A DNA stretch of 16,739 nucleotides from Acidimicrobiia bacterium (GTDB lineage: Bacteria; Actinomycetota; Acidimicrobiia; Spongiisociales; UBA5794), in contig JAUVNV010000025.1 of NCBI GenBank assembly GCA_030599515.1, positions 1 through 16,739 of the forward strand, read 5' to 3'. Below are positions 8,198 through 14,393 of the stretch, piece by piece. Position numbers and translations under genes: made by a program. The first letter of the stretch is position 1, and each line of letters begins with the position of its first letter. Under the pieces are notes generated by a model, which was not told where the DNA came from, did not search any database, and saw only the letters and a list, made by a program, of their open reading frames with translations.

Positions 8198-9090
8198 CCC
8201 GGATCCCGGGAGTCGCCGAGAGCGGACTCGATCGCCCGACCCACGGCCACGAAGGCAGCCTGCTGCACGGCGTCGATGTCGGCGAAATTGGAACCGAACG
8301 ACACGACGAACGCCGAATCCCCGTCGTACCGGGTATGCGTAGGTCGGACACAGGCACCGAGGGCGTCATGGGCCCGAATGGCGACCCGACGCAGCTCGTT
8401 GCGGTCCCCGACACCTGCGTCTGTCGCGACACAGATGAGCGTCGTGTTGTCCCCGAACGATGGGTTGACGGGCGGCGCCAGCGACGCCGGCTCGCCTCCC
8501 GTGAGTGACTCTCCTTCGAGGGTGAACACGTCGCCGGCGGCGTTGAGGACCACCAGCGCCCCGACCGTGGCATCACCGACGGTAACCGCCGCGGACCCCA
8601 CGCCTGCGACCTGGATCGCCGTCGGGCCGCGCCATGCCCCGACGGTCGTACCGGTGCCAGCCCCGACGCGACCGAGAGGGACGGGCTCGGTGGTGCGGTT
8701 CCGGTATGCAACTGCTCCATCCTCAGGAGTAGGCCGTCCCGGCTGATCTCCGGTCATCAGATCGAACACGATCGCCGATGGGACGATCGGCACCGGCCCG
8801 GCGGGGGTGGGTGCACCACGCCCCTCTGCTTCGATCTCTGCGACCACGCCGGTCGCTGCGGCGAGGCCGAACGCCGACCCTCCTGCGAAAACGAGAGCGT
8901 TGATCGTGACGGGCTTGATGGCGTCATCGAGGGTGCCGAGTTCGCGAGTACCGGGCGCTCCGCCTCGCACATCCACGACGGCGACGTTGGGTTCCGGGAA
9001 CGCCAGCACCGTCACCCCGGTGGCGGCAACGAGATCGGTGTGATGTCCCACGGCGACACCCGGTACGGCTGTGATCGTCGGATACGCCAT
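8194..9090 (-). CDS. P1 family (S58, DmpA-like) peptidase
   Basis: A 298-residue protein starting [19 protein letters not shown], the ATG overlapping the alr stop (ATGA). It has the DmpA/ornithine-acetyltransferase-type fold signatures: [18 protein letters not shown] near the start, [19 protein letters not shown] around 64-82, [13 protein letters not shown] around 143-155, and [12 protein letters not shown] around 214-225. In this family the precursor cleaves itself before a Ser or Thr that becomes the N-terminal nucleophile; the likely site here is Asn215/Thr216. Relatives are D- or L-aminopeptidases and beta-peptidases, so the substrate is open. Being next to alanine racemase may hint at D-amino-acid peptide recycling, but this is inference only. 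Confidence 0.88.
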   Translation of the reverse strand: MAYPTITAVPGVAVGHHTDLVAATGVTVLAFPEPNVAVVDVRGGAPGTRELGTLDDAIKPVTINALVFAGGSAFGLAAATGVVAEIEAEGRGAPTPAGPVPIVPSAIVFDLMTGDQPGRPTPEDGAVAYRNRTTEPVPLGRVGAGTGTTVGAWRGPTAIQVAGVGSAAVTVGDATVGALVVLNAAGDVFTLEGESLTGGEPASLAPPVNPSFGDNTTLICVATDAGVGDRNELRRVAIRAHDALGACVRPTHTRYDGDSAFVVSFGSNFADIDAVQQAAFVAVGRAIESALGDSRDPG

Positions 9091-10208
9091 CAGGATCCTC
9101 CGCGAACGTACCGGCGGGGCAGTCTTGGCCCGAACTGGCAGACGACTTCGTAGTTGATGGTGGAGAGTAGGTCGGCCCACTCGGTCGCCGTTACCTCCTC
9201 GTCGCCTTGTGTCCCGATGAACACCACTTCGTCCCCCACTTCGACCGGATCATCCCCGACGTCGATCATGACCTGATCCATCGTCACGGTACCGGCGTAC
9301 GGATACCGCTTCCCGCGGATCAGCACTTCCCCGCCGAGCGAGGAAAGCCGGCGTGGGATGCCATCGGCATATCCGAGAGGGACGGTCGCGACGGTCGATG
9401 GGCGCTCGAGGGGTCGAGCGCGTCCATACGACGGGCGTGCGCTCGCGGGGAGCCGCTGCACGAACGAGACCGCCGAAATGACTCGCATGGCTGGAGTGAG
9501 AGGAACTTCACGGCCGGTCTCCGGAGCCGGCCGAAGCCCGTAGATACCGAGTCCGATTCGAGCAAGATCGAACCGAGCCTCCGGATGGTCGAGGGCCCCT
9601 GCGGTATTCGCCGCATGCACGTACTCGACGTCGATGCCCTCGGATACGAGGAGGTCTCGAAACTGAGCGAGAGCACCGATCTGGCCGGCGGTGAACTCAG
9701 CATCTTCCTCCGCAACGGAGAGGTGGGTGGCGATTCCTTCGAGAGTGAGCCGTTCGTCAGCATCGACCCGTCTGGCAAGGTCGATCGCCTCGGTCGGGGA
9801 GGCACCGACGCGGTGCATCCCGGTGTCGACCTTGAGGTGGACCGGGTACGGGGCGCGGCCGAGACGGTCTGCGGTCCGGGCAACGCCTTCAACGAAGTGG
9901 CGGCGATAGACGATTGGAGTCAACGACAATCCGACGATGGTGTCGAGCTCCTCCGGCAGCGGTTCGGACAGGATGAGGATCGGTGCTTCGATCCCGGCCT
10001 CGCGAAGACGCACGCCTTCAGACACCAGTGCGACGGCCAGATGGGTCGCGCCTCCCTCGATCGCTGCTTGTGCTGTTCTCACGTCACCGTGGCCGTACCC
10101 ATCGGCCTTCACGACGGCGCACACGACGGTCGGATGGATGGCGTCGCGAATGGCCCGCACGTTCGATTCGATCGCATCGAGGTCGATCTCGATCCAGGAA
10201 GGGCGCAT
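9090..10208 (-). CDS. alr: Alanine racemase
   Basis: A 372-residue PLP enzyme interconverting L- and D-alanine for peptidoglycan. PLP-binding Lys34 lies in VVKADGYGHG; the second catalytic base is Tyr261 in PSYGRARPL, with GYADG at 279-283 and YAGTVTMDQVMIDVG at 304-318. The ATG at 10208 (MRPSWIEIDLDAIESN) gives the normal start; the frame extends upstream without family similarity. No Shine-Dalgarno is visible: the bases before ATG are pyrimidine-rich, and TACCCT lies seven bases upstream, so leaderless translation is plausible. It is the first gene of the overlapping operon down to the M50 protease. Confidence 0.95.
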   Translation of the reverse strand: MRPSWIEIDLDAIESNVRAIRDAIHPTVVCAVVKADGYGHGDVRTAQAAIEGGATHLAVALVSEGVRLREAGIEAPILILSEPLPEELDTIVGLSLTPIVYRRHFVEGVARTADRLGRAPYPVHLKVDTGMHRVGASPTEAIDLARRVDADERLTLEGIATHLSVAEEDAEFTAGQIGALAQFRDLLVSEGIDVEYVHAANTAGALDHPEARFDLARIGLGIYGLRPAPETGREVPLTPAMRVISAVSFVQRLPASARPSYGRARPLERPSTVATVPLGYADGIPRRLSSLGGEVLIRGKRYPYAGTVTMDQVMIDVGDDPVEVGDEVVFIGTQGDEEVTATEWADLLSTINYEVVCQFGPRLPRRYVRGGS

Positions 10209-10550
10209 AGGAGGCAGGGTAACGAGTGTGAGTGCCTCGCGACTCCGAATGCAATCGCAAGGAAGGGGGCCATTCGACTCTAGGGCGGTGCCGGCTTGAC
10301 GCGTACGCTCAGTACGCGGAAGAGATCTGGTCGGCGGATGAGATGCCCCGACCACGAGCCAGGAGAAGAGCGGCACCAGTCAGGAAAGCGAAATCGAGAA
10401 CCGGTCGGCCCGTACGTGATCCGGTACCCCCGGTGGGAGTGGACACATCACCGAAAGGTGACATCCCCCGGACATCGGATCTCATCTGCAGAACATCGTC
10501 GCCTATCTCCGCACTCTGCAGAAATCCCCTCCCCGGGACGGGTCCGACCA
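10209..10550. other. Non-coding stretch upstream of alr with several inverted repeats
   Basis: No convincing gene: the open frames here lack recognisable motifs and have the composition of chance frames. Seen by eye are a 7-bp stem CGCGTAC/GTACGCG (10300-10306, 10312-10318), a 7-bp stem TGGTCGG/CCGACCA (10328-10334, 10348-10354), a GAAA-tetraloop hairpin TCACC/GGTGA (10448-10461), and TGCAGA/TCTGCA (10487-10492, 10515-10520). It must contain the alr promoter on the minus strand. With the strong hairpin at 10551-10584 it could also encode a structured RNA on the plus strand; this is speculative. Confidence 0.4.
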
Positions 10551-10584
10551 GCGAAGCGGCCGCTCTTCGGAGCGGCCGCTTCGC
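10551..10584. terminator. Strong TTCG-loop hairpin, probable terminator
   Basis: Perfect 15-bp GC-rich stem with TTCG loop: 10551-10565, loop 10566-10569, 10570-10584. No T-run follows on either strand, as in many high-GC terminators. Its architecture equals that of the groEL/GNAT terminator. It lies just outside the left inverted repeat of the element; it could stop minus-strand transcripts arriving from acpS before alr, or end a plus-strand RNA. Confidence 0.75.
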
Positions 10585-10607
10585 GTCACCCCTCCCCACC
10601 CGACCGT

Positions 10608-10652
10608 CGTTTGTGCCTAGGGCACGGACAATCCTGCTCCCAGGCACAAGCG
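10608..10652 (+). repeat. 45-bp palindromic unit 1
   Basis: Outer arms CGTTTGTGCCT and AGGCACAAGCG (10 of 11 pairing) enclose a 23-base core that carries nearly complementary ends of its own. It matches unit 2 at 40 of 45 positions. Confidence 0.9.
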
Positions 10653-10678
10653 TCTGCCTCACCCCGAACACCGGTCAT

Positions 10679-10723
10679 CGCTTGTGCCTAGGGCACGGAT
10701 AATCCTGCTCCGAGACACAAACG
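10679..10723 (+). repeat. 45-bp palindromic unit 2
   Basis: Outer arms CGCTTGTGCCT and AGACACAAACG enclose a 23-base core with the small palindrome GGATAATCC at its centre. GATAAT (10698-10703) is also a 5-of-6 match to a -10 hexamer, about 25 bp before the first ATG of the DUF559 gene, so the unit may double as a promoter. It starts 71 bp after the start of unit 1. Confidence 0.9.
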
Positions 10724-10727
10724 TCGG

Positions 10728-11717
10728 ATGGCGGCAGTCACATGCCTTCCAACGACCTCCGGCATGTGGCATGTTGCAGTCGTGTCAGACATCGACCGAA
10801 AGCTCGCCACCCTCGCGAATCGGCAGCATGGGGTATTCAGCCACCGCCAGGCCGTCGTCGCTGGAGCCACCCATGGACAGATCGACTACCGAAGAGCCAG
10901 CGGGGCATGGATCGTCCTCGATCGCGGCGTGTACGCACTCGATTCGTCACCGCCGACGTGGCATCGGCAGGTGATGGCCGCCATCCTCAGCAAGAATCGG
11001 GCTCGCGCGTCGGGGGTGACAGCCGGGGTCCTCCACGACATGCCCCACTGCCGGAAGGCGAGACCGGAGATCACCGTTCCCACGGGTGGGAGTGCCGCCA
11101 GCAGACTCGCAGTCGTTCGACGCCGATCGGACTTCAGGACACTCAAGCTCGTTCTCATCGACCGCATACCGACCACGGACGCGCCGACCACGCTGTTCGA
11201 CCTCGCGTCTCATCTTCGACCGGATCGGCTGCAGCGAACGATCGACGACACTCTTGTTCGCGGCAAGGTAGCCGTCGAAGATCTCCGCGCTGTCCTCGAC
11301 GGCTACCACGGCTGTCGTCTCGCGGGAACGGTTGCGTTTCGAGAGGCGATCGAGGAGATCACAAGCGACTACGTGCCGTCCGAGAGCGTTCTCGAAGTGC
11401 TGTTGATGAGCGTGCTCGGTGATCCTCGGATCCCGCCCGTCGACAGTCAGGCGAAGCTTTCTTGGTGGCACGAATTGCCTCATAGGGTGGATGCATTCAT
11501 CACGTCGTGGTCACTCATCGTCGAAGGTGACGGGCGTACATATCACACGAAGCGGGCCGACTTCGAGAACGATCGCCGCCGGGACAACCTGGCCGTGGCC
11601 AACGGCTACCGGGTGTTGCGTTTCACCTATCGGATGCTCAGCGACGACCCCGCCGAAGTTCTCCGGATTATCCTCAAAGCAGGATCTCAATCCAGTGGCC
11701 CAATCGCTCGTGTCTAG
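10728..11717 (+). CDS. AbiEi-like winged-helix plus DUF559 (PD-(D/E)XK-type nuclease fold) protein
   Basis: A 329-residue protein from the first ATG; a GTG at 10782 (VSDIDRKLATLANRQHGVFS) fits the usual family start better, and no ribosome site settles it. Residues about 20-75 resemble the winged-helix domain of AbiEi-type antitoxin proteins (RQHGVFSHRQAVVAGATHGQ, then WIVLDRGVYAL). Residues about 215-318 form a DUF559/Vsr-like nuclease domain with Glu223, RVD (Asp255), IVEGDG (Glu266, Asp268), the RRRDNLAVANGYRVLRFT segment and a short C-terminal helix. Such fusions are widespread in actinobacteria with unknown role; toxin-antitoxin or DNA-cleaving functions are proposals. It is the only plus-strand gene from 1474 to the window end and is bracketed by inverted repeats. 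The stop codon (11715-11717) lies inside the right repeat. Confidence 0.85.
   Translation: MAAVTCLPTTSGMWHVAVVSDIDRKLATLANRQHGVFSHRQAVVAGATHGQIDYRRASGAWIVLDRGVYALDSSPPTWHRQVMAAILSKNRARASGVTAGVLHDMPHCRKARPEITVPTGGSAASRLAVVRRRSDFRTLKLVLIDRIPTTDAPTTLFDLASHLRPDRLQRTIDDTLVRGKVAVEDLRAVLDGYHGCRLAGTVAFREAIEEITSDYVPSESVLEVLLMSVLGDPRIPPVDSQAKLSWWHELPHRVDAFITSWSLIVEGDGRTYHTKRADFENDRRRDNLAVANGYRVLRFTYRMLSDDPAEVLRIILKAGSQSSGPIARV
10739..10768. promoter_or_regulatory. Inverted repeat at the start of the DUF559 gene, possible operator
   Basis: CACATGCC (10739-10746) and GGCATGTG (10761-10768) are perfect 8-bp inverted repeats separated by 14 bases. If translation starts at GTG 10782, this lies in the leader and could bind the protein's own winged-helix domain. 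If translation starts at ATG 10728, it is inside the coding region. Function is inferred from position only. Confidence 0.35.
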
Positions 11718-11749
11718 AAGCATGACTATCCGTGCCGCAAGCACGAACG
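11705..11749 (-). repeat. 45-bp palindromic unit 3 (inverted orientation)
   Basis: Outer arms CGCTCGTGTCT and AAGCACGAACG with a 23-base core; the reverse complement aligns with unit 2 (34 of 45). It contains the DUF559 stop codon. Confidence 0.85.
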
Positions 11750-11775
11750 ATGATCAGAGTTCTGGGAGAGGCAGA

Positions 11776-11820
11776 CGTTCGTGTCTGGGACCATGACTAT
11801 TCGTGCCGTAGACACAAACG
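11776..11820 (-). repeat. 45-bp palindromic unit 4 (inverted orientation)
   Basis: Outer arms CGTTCGTGTCT and AGACACAAACG with a 23-base core; the reverse complement aligns with unit 1 (35 of 45). It begins 71 bp after unit 3, the same pitch as units 1 and 2, and the 26-bp spacers also match as reverse complements (21 of 26). Confidence 0.85.
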
Positions 11821-11828
11821 ACGGTCGG

Positions 11829-12209
11829 TCAGCGTTCGTCGCTCACAGCGATCGCCATCACGACGGCCTGGTCGCGAGTGTGTGTGATCGTGACGAGGAT
11901 CTCGGTCACACCGAGCATCTTCGCCCGTTCGGCCGCCCGGCCAGTCAGGACCACCCGTGGCCGCCCTCCTCCGGTGATCTCAACATCAACCCATCTCAGA
12001 TGACGCCACCCCGTGCCGAGACTCTTCATGACCGCCTCTTTGCCTGCGAATCTCGCCGCCAGGCGTGCGGAAGGATCGCGGAACCGGGAAGCGTACTCCC
12101 ACTCATGATCGGTGAAACAGCGCCGTCGGAACGCATCGCCGTAGCGATCGAACAGGGCCCGGACGCGATCGATCTCGACGAGATCCACCCCGAGTCCCAT
12201 GATCCCCAT
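11829..12209 (-). CDS. acpS: Holo-[acyl-carrier-protein] synthase AcpS
   Basis: A 126-residue phosphopantetheinyl transferase moving 4'-phosphopantetheine from CoA to ACP. Motifs: GVDLVEIDRV with Mg ligand Asp9, and ARFAGKEAVMKSLGTG with Glu58; VTITHTRDQAVVMAIA near the end. ATG at 12209 has a close AGGGAG before it; the ATG three codons on is an alternative. It follows glmS by 42 bp, and its stop codon abuts the right inverted repeat of the DUF559 element. Confidence 0.95.
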   Translation of the reverse strand: MGIMGLGVDLVEIDRVRALFDRYGDAFRRRCFTDHEWEYASRFRDPSARLAARFAGKEAVMKSLGTGWRHLRWVDVEITGGGRPRVVLTGRAAERAKMLGVTEILVTITHTRDQAVVMAIAVSDER

Positions 12210-12251
12210 TCGTTCGCTCCCTGTCTCAGACGTTCCGGTGCAGGCTCAGTC

Positions 12252-14075
12252 CTATTCGACGGTGACGGACTTCGCCAGGTTACGCGGCTGGTCAATGTCG
12301 TGCCCGCGCAGTCGGGCGACGTGATACGCAAGGAGTTGCAGCGGCACAACGGCGTTGACAGGGGCAAGGAGATCGTCCGTCTCCGGAATCCTCAGCACGA
12401 TCTCTGCGAACTTCTCGATCTCCGTGTCGGTGTCGTATGCCACAGCAACGACCTTGCCGCCCCGCGCCTTGACTTCCTGCACTGCCGAGATGGTCTTGTC
12501 GTACGTTGCCCGCTGCGTCACCACGACGATCACCGGAACACCCTCCGTGATCAACGCCAGCGTTCCGTGTTTGAGTTCGCCGGCCGGCATCGCTTCGCTG
12601 TGAAGGTAGGAGATCTCCTTCAGCTTCAGTGAACCCTCCATAGCGACCGCATAGTCGAGGCCGCGCCCGAGGAAATAGATGTCATCGGCATCAACGATCG
12701 CTTGCGCGGCCTCGACGATCGCCTCGTCGTTCTCGAGGATCTCCTCGACCTGTGCGGGCAGGTGGTTCAACCCGTGGGAGATCTCTGTTGCACGGTCGCG
12801 ATCGATCGAGCCACGAGCCACGCCGAGGCGGAGCGCCAGCAGGTATTGACCGATCAGCATTGCGATGTAGGCCTTCGTCGACGCCACCGAGATCTCGGGT
12901 CCGGCCCGGGTGTAGAGAACGTCGTCGGCGTAGCGACTGAGCGTCGATCCCACAACGTTGGTCAATGCCAGCATGCGCGTCCCGCGCTCCGCGGCGAGTC
13001 TTGCCGCGGCGAGCGTGTCGGCGGTTTCACCGGATTGCGAAATCGCAATGGTGAGATCACCCTCCTTGACCATCGGGTCGGAGTATCTCATCTCGTGGGC
13101 GTACTCCACGATCGTGGGAAGACGGAGCACGCGCTGGAAGATCTCTCGACCAACGAGACCGGCGTGATAGGCGGTACCGCAGGCGGTGATCCATACGGTG
13201 TCGAGACCTCTGGCGAAATCGTCATCGAATTCGACGTCTTCGAGCCAGGCGGTGCCGTCTTCGTCAAGGCGGCCTCCGAGGGTCTCGGTGATCACGGTGG
13301 GCTGCTCGTGGATCTCCTTCAGCATGAAGTGCTCGAATCCACCCTTCTCGGCCTGCCCGGGATCCCAATCGACATGCAAGACATCCCGATCGACCGGATC
13401 GCCGGTGATCGTCTCGACCGTCGCACCCTCCTCGGTGATGGTGACCAGTTCGTCGTCCTCGATGATGAGGAAATCCCGGGTGTGGTGGAGTACCGCAGGA
13501 ATGTCCGAAGCGAGAAACGTCTCCCCGTCTCCGAGTCCGACCACGAGTGGACTGATCTTGCGCACGGCGACGATCTTGCGCGGTTCCCTCTTGGTCATCA
13601 CGACCAGCGCATAGGCGCCTTCGGCCCGTTCGACCGCCTTCCGTACCGCCGCCGCAAGGTCTCCGTCATACTCCTGGGCTACGAGATGGGCCAGAATCTC
13701 GGTGTCGGTTTGCGAGGTGAAGACCGAGCCACCGGCCTCGAGTTCCTCACGCAGCGTCTGGAAGTTCTCGATGATGCCGTTGTGGACGACGACGAAATCA
13801 CCGGTCGGATCGGTGTGGGGATGTGCGTTGAGGTCGCTCGGTACGCCGTGCGTTGCCCACCGGGTGTGACCGATCCCGACCGTCCCCTCCAGCGGTTTCT
13901 CGTCGAGGAGGGCGACGAGCCCGGCGATCTTCCCTTCGGCTTTCCGAACGTCGATCGTCCCGTTCGACACGGCCACACCGGCCGAGTCGTAGCCTCGATA
14001 CTCGAGACGTTTGAGCCCGTCCATGATGATGGGGGCAGCTTCTTGAGGGCCTACATAGCCCATGATTCCGCACAC
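12252..14075 (-). CDS. glmS: Glutamine-fructose-6-phosphate aminotransferase GlmS
   Basis: A 607-residue enzyme making glucosamine-6-phosphate, the first step of UDP-GlcNAc synthesis. It starts with GTG at 14075, preceded by GAGGAGG at eight bases. Domains: N-terminal Ntn glutaminase with nucleophile Cys2 (MCGIMGYVG), LEYRGYDSAG, HTRWATHG and HNGIIEN; then two SIS sugar-isomerase domains from about residue 280 (WITACGTAYHAGL, SQSGETADT, ASTKAY). The C-terminal NLAKSVTVE includes Lys602, expected to bind the sugar. No glmS ribozyme is apparent upstream. Full length and normal. Confidence 0.97.
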   Translation of the reverse strand: MCGIMGYVGPQEAAPIIMDGLKRLEYRGYDSAGVAVSNGTIDVRKAEGKIAGLVALLDEKPLEGTVGIGHTRWATHGVPSDLNAHPHTDPTGDFVVVHNGIIENFQTLREELEAGGSVFTSQTDTEILAHLVAQEYDGDLAAAVRKAVERAEGAYALVVMTKREPRKIVAVRKISPLVVGLGDGETFLASDIPAVLHHTRDFLIIEDDELVTITEEGATVETITGDPVDRDVLHVDWDPGQAEKGGFEHFMLKEIHEQPTVITETLGGRLDEDGTAWLEDVEFDDDFARGLDTVWITACGTAYHAGLVGREIFQRVLRLPTIVEYAHEMRYSDPMVKEGDLTIAISQSGETADTLAAARLAAERGTRMLALTNVVGSTLSRYADDVLYTRAGPEISVASTKAYIAMLIGQYLLALRLGVARGSIDRDRATEISHGLNHLPAQVEEILENDEAIVEAAQAIVDADDIYFLGRGLDYAVAMEGSLKLKEISYLHSEAMPAGELKHGTLALITEGVPVIVVVTQRATYDKTISAVQEVKARGGKVVAVAYDTDTEIEKFAEIVLRIPETDDLLAPVNAVVPLQLLAYHVARLRGHDIDQPRNLAKSVTVE

Positions 14076-14244
14076 GCGCGCGACCTCCTCGAGATTGGAC
14101 CGGAGGGCGCTGCGGGACTGCTTCCCGCCTCACTCGGAGTGGCTTTGTCCCCGGGATCGCTCCCGGGCTTTGCCCAACCCCGTAACGACCGTGAGCGGCC
14201 GAGAGGGCACCCGCCGACTGTTCGATAGTCCCTCTTCCTCGTCA

Positions 14245-14261
14245 CCTCGCGACTCGCGAGG
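14245..14261. promoter_or_regulatory. 17-bp palindrome upstream of glmS, possible operator
   Basis: CCTCGCGA, one base, TCGCGAGG is a perfect 8-bp dyad about 170 bp upstream of the glmS start. It could bind a dimeric regulator or form a hairpin. No known consensus is recognised. Confidence 0.35.
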
Positions 14262-14316
14262 GCAGGCGCTTGGGTTGATCTCCGGTCGGTGTCTGTTGTT
14301 GCCAGGAGAGTAACAA

Positions 14317-14351
14317 GCAGGAAGTAGAAAGTAGAAAGCAGAAAGTAGAAA
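14317..14351. repeat. Heptamer repeat tract, GTAGAAA type
   Basis: Five contiguous units: GCAGGAA, GTAGAAA, GTAGAAA, GCAGAAA, GTAGAAA. This is the same unit family as the tract at 3712-3804, about 10.5 kb away, and it again sits at a gene 3' end, immediately after the glmM terminator. Confidence 0.88.
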
Positions 14352-14393
14352 AACAAGACCCGGAGTACGGGATACGCCCGGCGGAGCCGGGTC
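14349..14393 (-). terminator. Intrinsic terminator of glmM
   Basis: On the minus strand, GACCCGG (14387-14393) pairs with CCGGGTC (14357-14363), followed by TTGTTTTT. An inner CCCGG/CCGGG hairpin competes. The stem overlaps the glmM stop codon (14392-14394). The T-run coincides with the start of the heptamer tract. Confidence 0.75.

Larger units (their letters stand above)
10600..11828. mobile_element. Candidate mobile element: DUF559 gene between 124-bp terminal inverted repeats
   Basis: Left repeat 10600-10723 and right repeat 11705-11828 align as reverse complements without gaps at 98 of 124 positions by hand count. The single gene between them begins four bases after the left repeat at the earliest and ends inside the right one. 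The right repeat stops exactly at the acpS stop codon. No target-site duplication is evident, and no transposase is encoded unless the nuclease-like protein itself acts. The layout recalls REP elements flanking a RAYT gene, but the protein family is different. That it is mobile is inference from structure. Confidence 0.55.
14076..14391. other. Intergenic region upstream of glmS with palindromes
   Basis: The 316 bp between glmS and glmM hold no recognisable gene. They contain a CCCGGG/CCCGGG hairpin with a six-base loop (14150-14167), a 17-bp palindrome CCTCGCGACTCGCGAGG (14245-14261), a heptamer tract and the glmM terminator. The glmS promoter must lie here unless transcription reads through from glmM. 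Confidence 0.6.

Noticed and set aside
10232..10702. Open frames upstream of the DUF559 gene
   Set aside because: They run through hairpins and the inverted repeat, are Arg/Pro/Ser-rich without motifs, and have no ribosome site.
10608..11820. CRISPR array from the regularly spaced 45-bp repeats
   Set aside because: Only two units per side, the sides are inverted to each other, and the two spacers are reverse complements, unlike CRISPR spacers. No cas genes.
12702..14228. 508-codon plus-strand frame opposite glmS
   Set aside because: Shadow of glmS in GC-rich DNA; no family features.
14076..14391. glmS ribozyme in the leader of glmS
   Set aside because: The known ribozyme is mainly from Firmicutes; I do not see its core here and the hairpins present do not match it.
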